A stretch of 64,000 nucleotides of DNA from Thecamonas trahens ATCC 50062 (lineage: Eukaryota > Apusozoa > Apusomonadida > Apusomonadidae), in assembly GCF_000142905.1 (NCBI RefSeq), contig NW_013657642.1:3688-67687 (forward strand), written 5' to 3'. The translations under genes were made by a program, and so were the position numbers. How positions within the stretch are numbered: the stretch's first letter is position 1; each line of letters begins with the position of its first letter. Shown here piece after piece: positions 37,765-47,188 of this stretch. The notes under the pieces are model-generated. The model made no database searches, was not told the DNA's origin, and was given only the letters and a program-made list of their open reading frames with translations.

Positions 37765-40700
37765 TCAAGAGTAGTATGTGAGCACATCTTGGTGCGCGCC
37801 ACGGACAAGGACGGTGGGAACATCGCCGACGACGTGCATCTCGTTCCACGCCAGCCAGACATCGTCGGGCACAATGCTCGCGGGCAGCGGCATGGTGACG
37901 ATGACCAGGCCGGCGTCCGACGACATTTCGCGGAGAAGGTCGCGCTGCCGGAGCAGCTGGCGGGTCTTGGACGAGATGCGGGTCTCGGACGCGGGTGCCA
38001 CCTCGCTCCATTCCCTCAGCGAGCGCTCCGACGGCTCGAGCGTGAGATCGACGACCTCGGTCGAGGTGTAGGGGATGCGGAATCGGGTGAGCATCCGCTG
38101 CAGCTTGGGGAGGAGGACGTTGAGCGACTTGGACGTCTCGTTGCCGCACTGCAGGCCACCGGCAATGATGCGGAGCGAGCACTTGCGCCACTCCTTGTTC
38201 TGCCGCAGCAGCCACGCCATGAGCAGCGGCAGCCCACCGTCGGCGGCCATCCACCACACGTCGATCCGGCCCGAGACCGGGAGCGCGTCCGGAAAGTTGG
38301 GCACTGGCGCCCGGACAAGGACCGTCGAGTAGTCGAGGACCAGCGCCTCGCGCACCGTCCGCACAAGCTCGCTGTCCGCTCCCGACCGCGTCGTCGGCAG
38401 CTCGAGCACAATCGTGTTGGGCCGGAGCTTGCCCACTCCGGCCGTCTGCAGCAGCAGCCGGTGGCCCGACTGCAGGTCCGGCGCAATGACCGAGTCGATG
38501 AACCCGGTGATTCCGGCGTCGACCAGCAGCGTCGATGTCCGCATCTCGAGATACTCTTCAAACGCCGTGTCAAAGCTCCCCACCACCACCGCAGAGACCT
38601 CGAGGACTCCGTTCGAGACCCGTGCAAAGAGGTCCGCAAACCGCACAAGTGTCATCGACCGCTCCGACCCTGGGTCATCACAGAGGACAAGGAACGCCGG
38701 CCGGTACGTCTTGACATGCTCCCGCGTCACCTCCAGTCGCGCAGTCTGCTTCAGCGCGTCGAGGTAGATCTTGGCCTGCCGCGCAGAGCCCCAGTTGACG
38801 TCGTTCTCCTGCCAGTCCACGTACTTGTACAGCAGCATCGCAGCCGTGAGCGTCGCCAGCGAAAAAATGTAGTTGATGACAAACATGAGCACAATGCACA
38901 TAAACGTGCCCGCGAGCGCCACCCACCGGTTAAAGTACGTAAACGACGGCCGCCACCCGGGCACCTTGGCCGTCGCTGTCGCAAAGCACGCGTAGTTGAT
39001 AAACGCGTACGAGATCATGAAAAAGTTGGTGATCAGCGGCGCAATCGCGTTGAGGTCGCCGATGCACATCACCGCTCCGGCAATGAGGAACGTGAGCACG
39101 TACGCCCGGACTGGCTCGTTGTTGGCACCGCGGCCCTTGGCAAACGCCACAAGCGCCGGGAACAGCCCGTCCTCGCACACAGCCTGGAACACCCGCGGCG
39201 CACCCACAAGCGCCGCAAGCGCAGACGAGAGCCCCGCCGCAAAAATGCCCGCAATGATGAGCGGGCCGAAAAACGCAGACTGGATCATAATCTCATTGTT
39301 GTGCAGGAGCCCGCCGGGTGTCGTCCCGGGCACCTCCTTCACAAGCGTCGCCCCGAGCATCCAGATGAGCACAAGGTACACCACACCCGACACAGCCACA
39401 GCCGCAATCGTTCCGCGCGGAATAGACAGCTGCGCGTCCTTCAGATCACCCGAAATGTTGGCTCCGGCCATGATGCCCGTCGACGCCGGGAAAAGACCGA
39501 GAAGAGCGTAAAGAACGACTCGTTTCGCCACTCGGTAGACATGTTCTCAGACAGCGTCGCTGACGAGTACGACGTAAAGCCGAGGTTCGCATCGCTCTTG
39601 CCAAACGTGCCCACCACGTACGAGAGAATCGAAAAGACAAGCAGCACAAGGAGCGTGAGCTGGAACTTGACCACCCATGCCACTCCGATCATCGCAATGA
39701 TGATGAGAAAGACGAGTGCAATGAGCGCCACAAGCGTCTGGTCCCAGCTCCCGCCCTTGCTCCAATTGTAGTTGTCCGGAAACACAGACTCGACCACTGT
39801 CTCGGCAAAGCCCACAAGATGGAGCGAGACCGCTCCGGCGTTAGCAATCGAGAACAGGATCCCAATCGCGCCGCCAAACTCGGGCCCGAGCGACCGCGAA
39901 ATCATAAAGTACGCTCCACCCGAGAGCACCTCGCCATTGGTGCAGATCGCACTGAGCGATAGCGTCGTGATCGACGTCACAATCATGCACGCCACAACAA
40001 TGAGCGACGCGTACCACACCCCGCCGTGGCCCACCATCCACCCCAGCCGCAGAAACATGAGCACTCCCCAAATGTTGAGCAGGCACCGTGCAAACACTCC
40101 TTCAAACGTCCCAAACTTGGTCTTGTTGCCGCCACCGGCTCCGGCCTCGCCGTCGCCGCCGTCACCGCCGTCGCCGTCGCCGTCGGCCACGGCACCAGCT
40201 CCCGTCAGCGCCTCTCGGATCGACGGCCGCTTGGTTCCCGACCGTCGAAAGTAGATTGTGTCCGGATGCGCGTCGATGAGCGTTTCATACCGCGACTGGA
40301 CCTCCTCGGGCAAGTCGTCCACCCGCGGCGTCGCCTGCATCCCGCTCCCACCCGAGCTCAGTCCCGGCGCCAGCGCAGTGACCTTGACCGCAGACAGCGG
40401 GACAGAGAGCGGGAGATGGGTCGATGAGCCCGAGGTGCCCAGCGGGAGATGCCCTCCGCTCGTTGCCTCCTTTTTCTCTCCGATGCTCTTTCGCCCGCTC
40501 CTCTGCCCAGCAGCTGGAGTGCGGGCACCACGAGAGCCGCGGCCGTTGCCACCACTCCCACTCCCATGGCCACTCCCATGGCCACCGCCATGGCCACCAC
40601 GAGAGGAACCGTTGTTCGCTACACCGCTTCCTTGGCCACCACTCTTCCTTCTCCTCCCACTCCCACTCCCACCACCACCGCCTTCGCCTCGGCTGGACTG

Positions 40701-40834
40701 GCTCGCTGTCGCACCCTCTCCGACTCGGACACTCTCGCTCGTACTCGCCTTGCCCCAGGGACAACCTCCTCCACCTCGTCGTACGAGTAGGTGTATGAGT
40801 AGCCCGAGTACATGTCGGACGTCCACCCGGACAT
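37765..40834 (-). CDS. SLC12: cation-chloride cotransporter (SLC12 family), two apparent frameshifts
   Basis: Start ATG at 40834 ([23 protein letters not shown]). At the CCCC run 40753-40756 and the AAAA run 39491-39494 the frame slips, each as if one base were missing. Restored length is about 1023 residues. After a Gly/Ser-rich cytosolic N-terminus, the transporter core begins at [20 protein letters not shown], with [56 protein letters not shown] and, after the second slip, [20 protein letters not shown]. About 12 membrane helices are expected. A long cytosolic SLC12-type C-terminal domain follows ([29 protein letters not shown], ending [14 protein letters not shown]). [24 protein letters not shown] and VGFAETVVE favour the NKCC/NCC side. 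Electroneutral chloride with sodium and/or potassium is inferred. The N-terminus carries the Tyr/Ser motif seen elsewhere in the window. Confidence 0.9.
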
Positions 40835-41058
40835 GCTGTATCAAAGACCTCGCCCGTCCTTCTTTGCGGGTGAGGTGAGCCCCCTGTCGCCTGTCCCCCT
40901 CCCGCCTCCGCACTCGTCCCTCCCGCCGTCTTTGCCAATGTTACCGGGTGGCGGTAAAACGGACGGTTTTCCTTGGACTCGGCTTGGAAAATTGATGGCA
41001 AAAAAGAAACCCCCTCAGAGACTCACTCTCAACCTAGCTCGCAGGGGAACAGCCATTT

Positions 41059-43907
41059 TTATTGGCGGGGAGCAAAGCCAAAGGCGGCGAGCAGCTTGCC
41101 GAGCGTGTCCTTGTCCTTGAAGATGATGAGTGAGCACATGACAATGAGGCCGCCGACAAGGCCGACAGCGCCGACGCCGACAGCGACGCCGAGCGGGAAT
41201 GACTCGGCGTCGCCCTGCTCTTCAAAGTTGTCCACAAACTCGTACGTGCATCCCGTCTTGGAGACCGAGCCAAAGGCGCCGGTGATGACGAGGGCGTAGT
41301 TCTGCGGGCCCGACGGGACATTCCAGCCCTTGACCTGAACCTTGTACGTGGTGCCCGAGATAATCGACGACGGTGCCAGCACGGCTTGCTCCACTGTGTT
41401 GCGGGTGTCGCGCTTGGTCACCCAATTTCCGGTCTGCGTCTTCTCGTCGGTGCCCATGTAGAGGTTGAGGTCGTTGACGAGCGCGATCGACGACGACGGC
41501 GAGCCCGGCACGTCCGACCACACCAGCGTTGCCTTGAGCGACTGCGCGTTTGTCACGCCCGAGATGCAGTAGTTGACAGTGGCGTCGGTTGAGACTTGCA
41601 TCGAGTCGTCGACGTACAGCGCGTGGCTCGACGACGCAAACTTGAGCGCATTGTCGAGCTGGACCCGGCCAAAGCCCTGGAAAATGGACGGAATCGACGT
41701 GAGCCGGACGTACGTCCCGTTGTTGCCAACGTCGATCTCGCCGGTGAGCGGCACAGCAGAGTTGATAAGCGTGGCCTTGACTAGCGCCGCCGATGGCATG
41801 AGTTGGGCGCTGGCGCTAGCGCTGCCGGACGGGTAGTAGCCGCTGAGGTAGTACTGGCGGACGAGCGCGGCGAGGCCGGCCATGGTCGGGCATGCCATCG
41901 ACGTGCCGGCCATCGACAACAGCGCCGCCTGGTTGGCGCCCGACGGCGAGCCGGTGGCGCAGTGCTCGGCCGAGTTTCCGCCGCCGTCAGAGTGCGCCGA
42001 CACAATGTCCTGCCCGGGCGCCATGAGGTCTGGCTTGAGCCGGCCGTCGGTCGTTGGCCCGCGCGACGAGAACGGCGCCACGTTGACCTTGTCCCACCGT
42101 GAAGGCGAGTTGCGGATCGACGACTCAATTTTTGACCGGCAGCAGTACTCCTGCGCAGCCTTGTTGGCCGTGCAGCAGTCTGAGATGCCGGCATCGCGCG
42201 CCACAGCATCGCGCTCGTCCCAGTCGTAGTAGTTGAGCGCGTCCACAAAGCCATCGTTTGACGTCTGCGACGCGCCCACCGCAAGGCACGACTTGGACGT
42301 GGCCGGCGAGCCCACGTTCGACGTGATCGACTCGGGCGAGCCGCCATCGTTGCCACCCGCCACAAGAACGAGCATGTCCTGGTTGGTGTTCATGAACCGG
42401 TCAACCTCGGCCGCAGACGAGGTGTACGACGGCGACGACGAGCCCCACGAGTTGGAGTGAATCCGTGCTCCCGACGCGTATGGGTTGGGAAAGAGGCCCG
42501 TGTTGAGATCGCCCGGCACCGCCAGCCCGCCGCCGGTCTCGCCGATGTCCGTAAAGTAGACCTTGGCAGCTGGCGCCTGTCCGGCCCAATCGGCTACCGG
42601 CGACGACGAAGACGCCGTCGCCCCGGCCACAGACCCGACCACGTGCGTCCCGTGCCCGTTGACATCATCGGTCATGTCATTGCCCGGCGCAACCTCGTAC
42701 GCAATGATCTTGCGGTGGCTCGGCCCGGGCTGCGACACGCTGCTGTCGTAGAACATGCAGTTGTCATAGTCAAGGCCTGAGTCCGCCACTCCCACAACCT
42801 CCCCGGCCCCGTCGAGCCCGGCTGCCGTGATTGGCGTCTGCCCGGCCGTCCCAGACTGGGTGATGCCGCGCGCAAACTTGTTCCGCAGCGCGAAAACAGG
42901 CGCAAACTCAATGTGTTGCACCGCCGCATCGCGCGCCAGCGCCTGCACAAGGCCCTGCTCCACAAACGACTGCAAAGTGACCACAAGCTTGGACGGCGAC
43001 GCTGCAGCAACGTTCACCCCGCGGAAGCCAGCAGCCTCCAGCCGCGCCTCCACTGCCGCCGCATAGTCGCCCGCCGCCGTCGAGCTCGCAGCCTCGGGTG
43101 CGCCTTCGGCAAGTAGCACAAACAGCTTGCTCCCGTGCATGTGCTTCGAGTACCCGCCCCGCGGCATCTCCGCCGGCGCCTTGCTCGCCGACAGCGTCGT
43201 CTGAACATCGCCCGGCAGCGAGACAAAGGTCGCCACCTCGGCGTGGACCTTGTACTCGGGAAGAAACGGGCCAACCCACCGGACAACTGGCAGGCCCTGG
43301 ATTTCCAGTGCTTCGCGGCCCGAGCAGAACACAAGGTACGAGTGATGCGGGAGGTACGACCCCAGGCTCACGCCTAGCGCCGCCATCTCGCCCACAAGCT
43401 TAGCCTTAGCATCGTCGTCCAGCCGCCCACTAACATGCACCACATGAAGCGACCGCTCCTGCGAGAGCCCAGCCTTGACCGACGGATCCACCCATGCACG
43501 GACCGATGCCGCCAGCTGGTGCCCGGCTCCATCGCTCCGCCGCACGCCAACCACGTCAGGCGTCGTCTCCAGATCCACCAAGTGCGAGTGCAGCGCAAGC
43601 GTGTGCGGATGTGCGTTACCGTCGGTATGTGCATACGCCTCCGACTCGATGAACCGCCGCGTCAGCTCCTCCTCTGTGTACGGCTGTGGAGCAAAGAAGG
43701 GAGGGGTAGGGGGGGGGGGGGGTGTCAGTAAAGGTCGTCAACTCGCGACCTCGTCCCCAACCTCTGCTTGCGGCTCTGCCGAACAACCAGCGGCCAACGT
43801 ACTGAATACTCCCGGAAGGGAGCAGCGTGTGTGGGTGCAGTGAGGACCGCCACCAGGGCCAAGGCTGCAACCGCAGCGACTACCAAACGTGTCAAGGTGT
43901 CCGGCAT
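41059..43907 (-). CDS. secreted or membrane subtilisin-like protease (S8)
   Basis: Exon 1 is 43803-43907 and exon 2 is 41059-43683, giving 909 residues. Exon 1 encodes the signal peptide (MPDTLTRLVVAAVAALALVA...). Exon 2 resumes at PYTEEELTRRFIESEAYAH, a propeptide-like region. The S8 triad is intact: Asp336 in VADSGLDYDN, His379 in NGHGTHVVG, Ser630 in GTSMACPTMAG, with the oxyanion Asn in AGGNDGG. A C-terminal beta domain of the proprotein-convertase/lyssavirin-like kind follows (LKATLVWSDVPGSP, LVNDLNLYM). One transmembrane helix (FPLGVAVGVGAVGLVGGLIV) and a short cytosolic tail complete it. The layout resembles Dictyostelium and oomycete membrane subtilases. Substrate unknown. Confidence 0.92.
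43684..43802 (-). other. intron, subtilase gene
   Basis: 119 nt on the minus strand: donor GTACGT, ACTGAC branch-like element, long C/T tract, acceptor CTCCACAG, phase 0. Joins the signal peptide to the protease frame; without it the signal exon reaches a stop at 43725. Confidence 0.85.
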
Positions 43908-44074
43908 GAGAGGTGTGACCACAAACCAGTGTTACGTGTGTGTGTTGGTGCGGTGCGGCTGCGGGGCTGCGGGCGCCACGCCGAGAGAAAAACCGGCTGG
44001 CGACCACCAACAAGGCTGTAACAAGCTGCGACTTGCTCGGGGGTACACTGCGGGATGGTTGGCTGCCTGATCGG

Positions 44075-45591
44075 CTACTGGGGTGTACCGCGGCTCTGAG
44101 CCGCCTCCATGGCGGCCTGGCGGGCGGAATCGACGCACTGCTTGTCCCACGAGCCTGCGGTGCGGACAAGGGCGTCTTCGGCCTGCTCCTCGTACGAGTA
44201 GAACGAGTACGATGACGAGGCGTCGATGGGAAAGTCGGCCGGCGGGTGGATCGGACCGGCATCAGGGCGCGGCCGCTGCTCTCGCTGCTGTCGCGGCGCT
44301 GCGCCGACGCTGGGAAGATCGAGTTCAGAGTCGGCGACGCCTGCGAGCGCGAGCTGCTTGGCGAGCCGGCGCTTGCCCTTGCGAGTGCGGACGTGCCGGA
44401 CCGGAGCGTAGTACGAAGGCATTCGGACGGTGGTGTTGGCGTAGGTGACTGGTGTGTTGGCCGTGGGTGCAGAGGTAGCGCCTCCAGCCGCAGGCTTGTC
44501 CGACTCGGCGTCGACGGCGGCGGCGGCGGCGGCAGCGGCGGCAATGTCGGCGTCGAGCTGGGCGATGGCGGCAGCCTTGCGGTCGGGCGGCGTGACCTCA
44601 ACCCGCGAGATCTTGCCGTCGCGCATCCAGATGACCCGGTCTGCAAAGGCCTTGAGGTTGACGTCGTGGGTAACCATGATGAGCGTGATGCCGTCGTCGA
44701 TGTTGAGGTCGAGGAGGAGCCGGACGACGGCGTTCGAGTTGACAATGTCGAGATCGCCGGTCGGCTCGTCAAGCAGCAGCAGGTCCGGCTGGTTTCCAAT
44801 GGCGCGCGCGATGGTCACTCGCTGCTGCTCGCCACCAGACAGCATCGACGGGTAGTGGTTGAGCCGGTGGCCCATGCCGACTTGCCGGAGCACAAGCTCG
44901 GCCCGCGCCTTGCGCTCTGACGGCGAGAGCACGCCCTTGAGAATCATTGGGAGCATGACGTTCGAGACTGCATCGAGCGAGCCAAGCAGGTTGAAGGTCT
45001 GAAAGCAAAAGCCAGCCGATTGAGCCGAATGTTGGCCAGCTCCTTGTCCGACGTCGAGTTGGTCACCCGCAAGCCGCCAATGACCACCTCGCCCTTGGTA
45101 GGGCGATCGATGGTGCCCACAATGTTGAGCAGAGACGTCTTTCCGCCGCCGGACGTTCCAAAGATGACCACAAACTCTCCTCTGCGAATCGACGCCGACA
45201 CGCCCCTCAACGCCGGCACGCCTTCCACGCCCAGCAAGTACGTCTTGTGCACGTTCTTCAGCGACACGATGATGTCCTCGTCCACCTCGCCACCATGCCC
45301 GCTCTCCGATCCGTCATCATCCGACCATCCCAGTCCACACTCTGACTCGCTCTCAGACCCACTATCTCCCTCTGCTCTGCCGCGCTTCGGAGCGTATGCC
45401 TGTGTTGCACAAGGTGGTGGTGGTGGGAGGGGGAGGGGGTGGGAGGGGGGGGGGGTGAGAGTGGCGTCAGCCTGGGGAACATGCCAAGGAGAGGGAGGGA
45501 GAAGGGCGGGGGGGGGGGGGGGGGGGGAGGGCGAAGAGGAAGAGAGGCGTACATCCACTCCAACTGCTCCGTAAGGGTTGTCGTCGGCCAT
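44075..45591 (-). CDS. stand-alone ABC ATPase of the LolD/MacB type, one apparent frameshift
   Basis: Proposed exon 1 is 45553-45591 (MADDNPYGAVGVD) and exon 2 is 44075-45399. The frame slips at CC 45012-45013 as if one C (G on this strand) were missing; repair restores the Q-loop as RLGFCFQTFNLLGSL. Restored length about 454 residues. Motifs: IVSLKNVHKTYLLG, Walker A GTSGGGKTS, signature LSGGEQQRVTIARAIGN, Walker B LLLLDEPTGDLD, switch His in MVTHD. No membrane domain is encoded. This arrangement is typical of bacterial lipoprotein-export and MacB ATPases, which pair with separate permeases. The C-terminal third is disordered and contains SSSYSFYSYEEQAED. In a eukaryote it may work with an FtsX-like permease encoded elsewhere, or be regulatory. 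The intron is inferred from donor/acceptor shape only. Confidence 0.75.
45400..45552 (-). other. probable intron, ABC ATPase gene
   Basis: 153 nt, donor GTACGC, long C/T-rich tract with CTGAC and CTCAC elements, acceptor CAACACAG, phase 0. It is open in frame, so read-through would add a 51-residue Pro-rich string. The low-complexity content and donor shape favour an intron. Confidence 0.55.
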
Positions 45592-46054
45592 GGACAGCGA
45601 TGAAGGGAGGGGAGAGAGAGAGGGAGAGAGAGAGGTCTACTTACTGATGGCGTATGTGGTCAGCGGTGTGTTCGTGACCAAACTGGGGGGGGGGGGGAGA
45701 GGGGGGTGTGAATCGTTGGTGAACCCCCCCCCCCGCTAANNNNNNNNNNNNNNNNNNNNNNNNNNNNNNNNNNNNNNNNNNNNNNNNNNNNNNNNNNNNN
45801 NNNNNNNNNNNNNNNNNNNNNNNNNNNNNNNNNNNNNNNNNNNNNNNNNNNNNNNNNNNNNNNNNNNNNNNNNNNNNNNNNNNNNNNNNNNNNNNNNNNN
45901 NNNNNNNNNNNNNNNNNNNNNNNNNNNNNNNNNNNNNNNNNNNNNNNNNNNNNNNNNNNNNNNNNNNNNNNNNNNNNNNNNNNNNCCCCCCCCTTCTCCC
46001 CCTCCCCTCCCCCCCCCTCTCGACCTACACATTAGCCACACTTGTCTCTTCTGC
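45592..46054. other. assembly gap and flanking low-complexity DNA
   Basis: Bases 45740-45985 are N (246 positions). The flanks are G and C runs on both sides. The gap lies between the diverging ABC ATPase and NUDT19 starts, so it probably holds promoter DNA. Any small gene there cannot be seen. Confidence 0.95.
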
Positions 46055-47185
46055 ATGCTGAGCCGTCTCACTACAGTGGTAGGGAGCCGAGGCAGTCGGA
46101 TGGCCTCCACATCTGCATACTCGCCAACACCAGCTACCCGACCGTCTACGCCCAAGGAGTCTGCCACGGTCCTCCTCGTGGCACCGCATGGTCTCGATGA
46201 GCCACGCCCGGCAGACGGCTGTGACTATCGTGTCCTCCTCCTGCAGCGATCGCTCAAGGCCTCGTTCATGCCGGGCATGTATGTCTTTCCTGGCGGCATC
46301 ACCGAAGAGCCTCTCGATGCTCAGCTCGCAGACGAGTACAACACCTCGCTGTTGAGAGTCACTGCCGTCCGCGAGCTGTTTGAGGAGGCCGGCGTCCTCC
46401 TCGCAGCCCCTGATCGTCCGCTTCGATCCGGCTTTCGCCGCCATCTGCTCGACATGACTCTTCCGGTCCTGCCGGCGGCCAAGGCGTCGACGTGGCGGAG
46501 CAAGGTCAACGCCTCTCCAGACGCCTTTGCCGACCTTGCCGCCGCCGTCGAGGCCGCCGGCGGGCGGATGGCCTTTGACACCCTCGCGCCTTGGGCCCGG
46601 TGGATCACACCCGAGTTTGAGCCGCGCCGGTACGACGCCACCTTTTTCGTGGGCGCCCTTGATGCCGTCGACGCTGACGCGCTTCACTGTGACCGCGAGA
46701 CCATCGCGTCCAAGTGGATGACTCCCGGCGAGGCGCTGGCTGCCGCTGCTGACGGCACCCTCATGCTCGCTCCACCGCAGTGGCTCTGCCTTCATGAGAT
46801 GGCCACCTTTACCGCGCTGGAGGACCTGATGGAGTATGCACACGCAGGTCGCTGCATCGCGCCTATCATGCCGAACTGGTGCACCACACCCGACGGCACG
46901 CCTTACTCTGCTCTGCCCGGCGACGCTGACCACAGCCAGCACCCCGGGCCAAGCCCCGGCTCGCGCAATCGCATGTACATGCGGATTCGTGGCGGCGTCT
47001 CGGTTGTCGAGATGCGGGTCTCTACCGACCTTGCCGACGGCCCGGCCTGGATCCCGGATGCCGACCGCAGCTCCTCGCCCATCGTCGCCGCCGCACAACG
47101 CGCCTTTGCCAACCGAGTCGTCGTCTCGCCCGACAATCCTGATTCTCCGCCGCCGCCGGTCACCTCGACTCAGGCCAAGCTCTAG
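46055..47185 (+). CDS. NUDT19: NUDT19-like acyl-CoA diphosphatase with C-terminal AKL
   Basis: 376 residues. The RP2p/NUDT19 pattern is clear: VLLLQRSLKASFMPGMYVFP with GGITEEPLD, then RELFEEAGVLL of the Nudix box, separated as in this subfamily, then a long helical insert, FDTLAPWARWITPEFEPRRY and DATFFVGALDAVD. NUDT19 enzymes hydrolyse CoA and acyl-CoA to 3',5'-ADP and 4'-phosphopantetheine in peroxisomes. The protein ends TQAKL, a good PTS1 tripeptide. The N-terminus (MLSRLTTVVGSRGSRMAS) is basic and could also be a presequence, so dual targeting is possible. A second ATG (MASTSAYS) at residue 16 would omit it. Its stop is 3 nt from the opposing gene's stop. Confidence 0.88.
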   Translation: MLSRLTTVVGSRGSRMASTSAYSPTPATRPSTPKESATVLLVAPHGLDEPRPADGCDYRVLLLQRSLKASFMPGMYVFPGGITEEPLDAQLADEYNTSLLRVTAVRELFEEAGVLLAAPDRPLRSGFRRHLLDMTLPVLPAAKASTWRSKVNASPDAFADLAAAVEAAGGRMAFDTLAPWARWITPEFEPRRYDATFFVGALDAVDADALHCDRETIASKWMTPGEALAAAADGTLMLAPPQWLCLHEMATFTALEDLMEYAHAGRCIAPIMPNWCTTPDGTPYSALPGDADHSQHPGPSPGSRNRMYMRIRGGVSVVEMRVSTDLADGPAWIPDADRSSSPIVAAAQRAFANRVVVSPDNPDSPPPPVTSTQAKL

Positions 47186-47188
47186 CGG

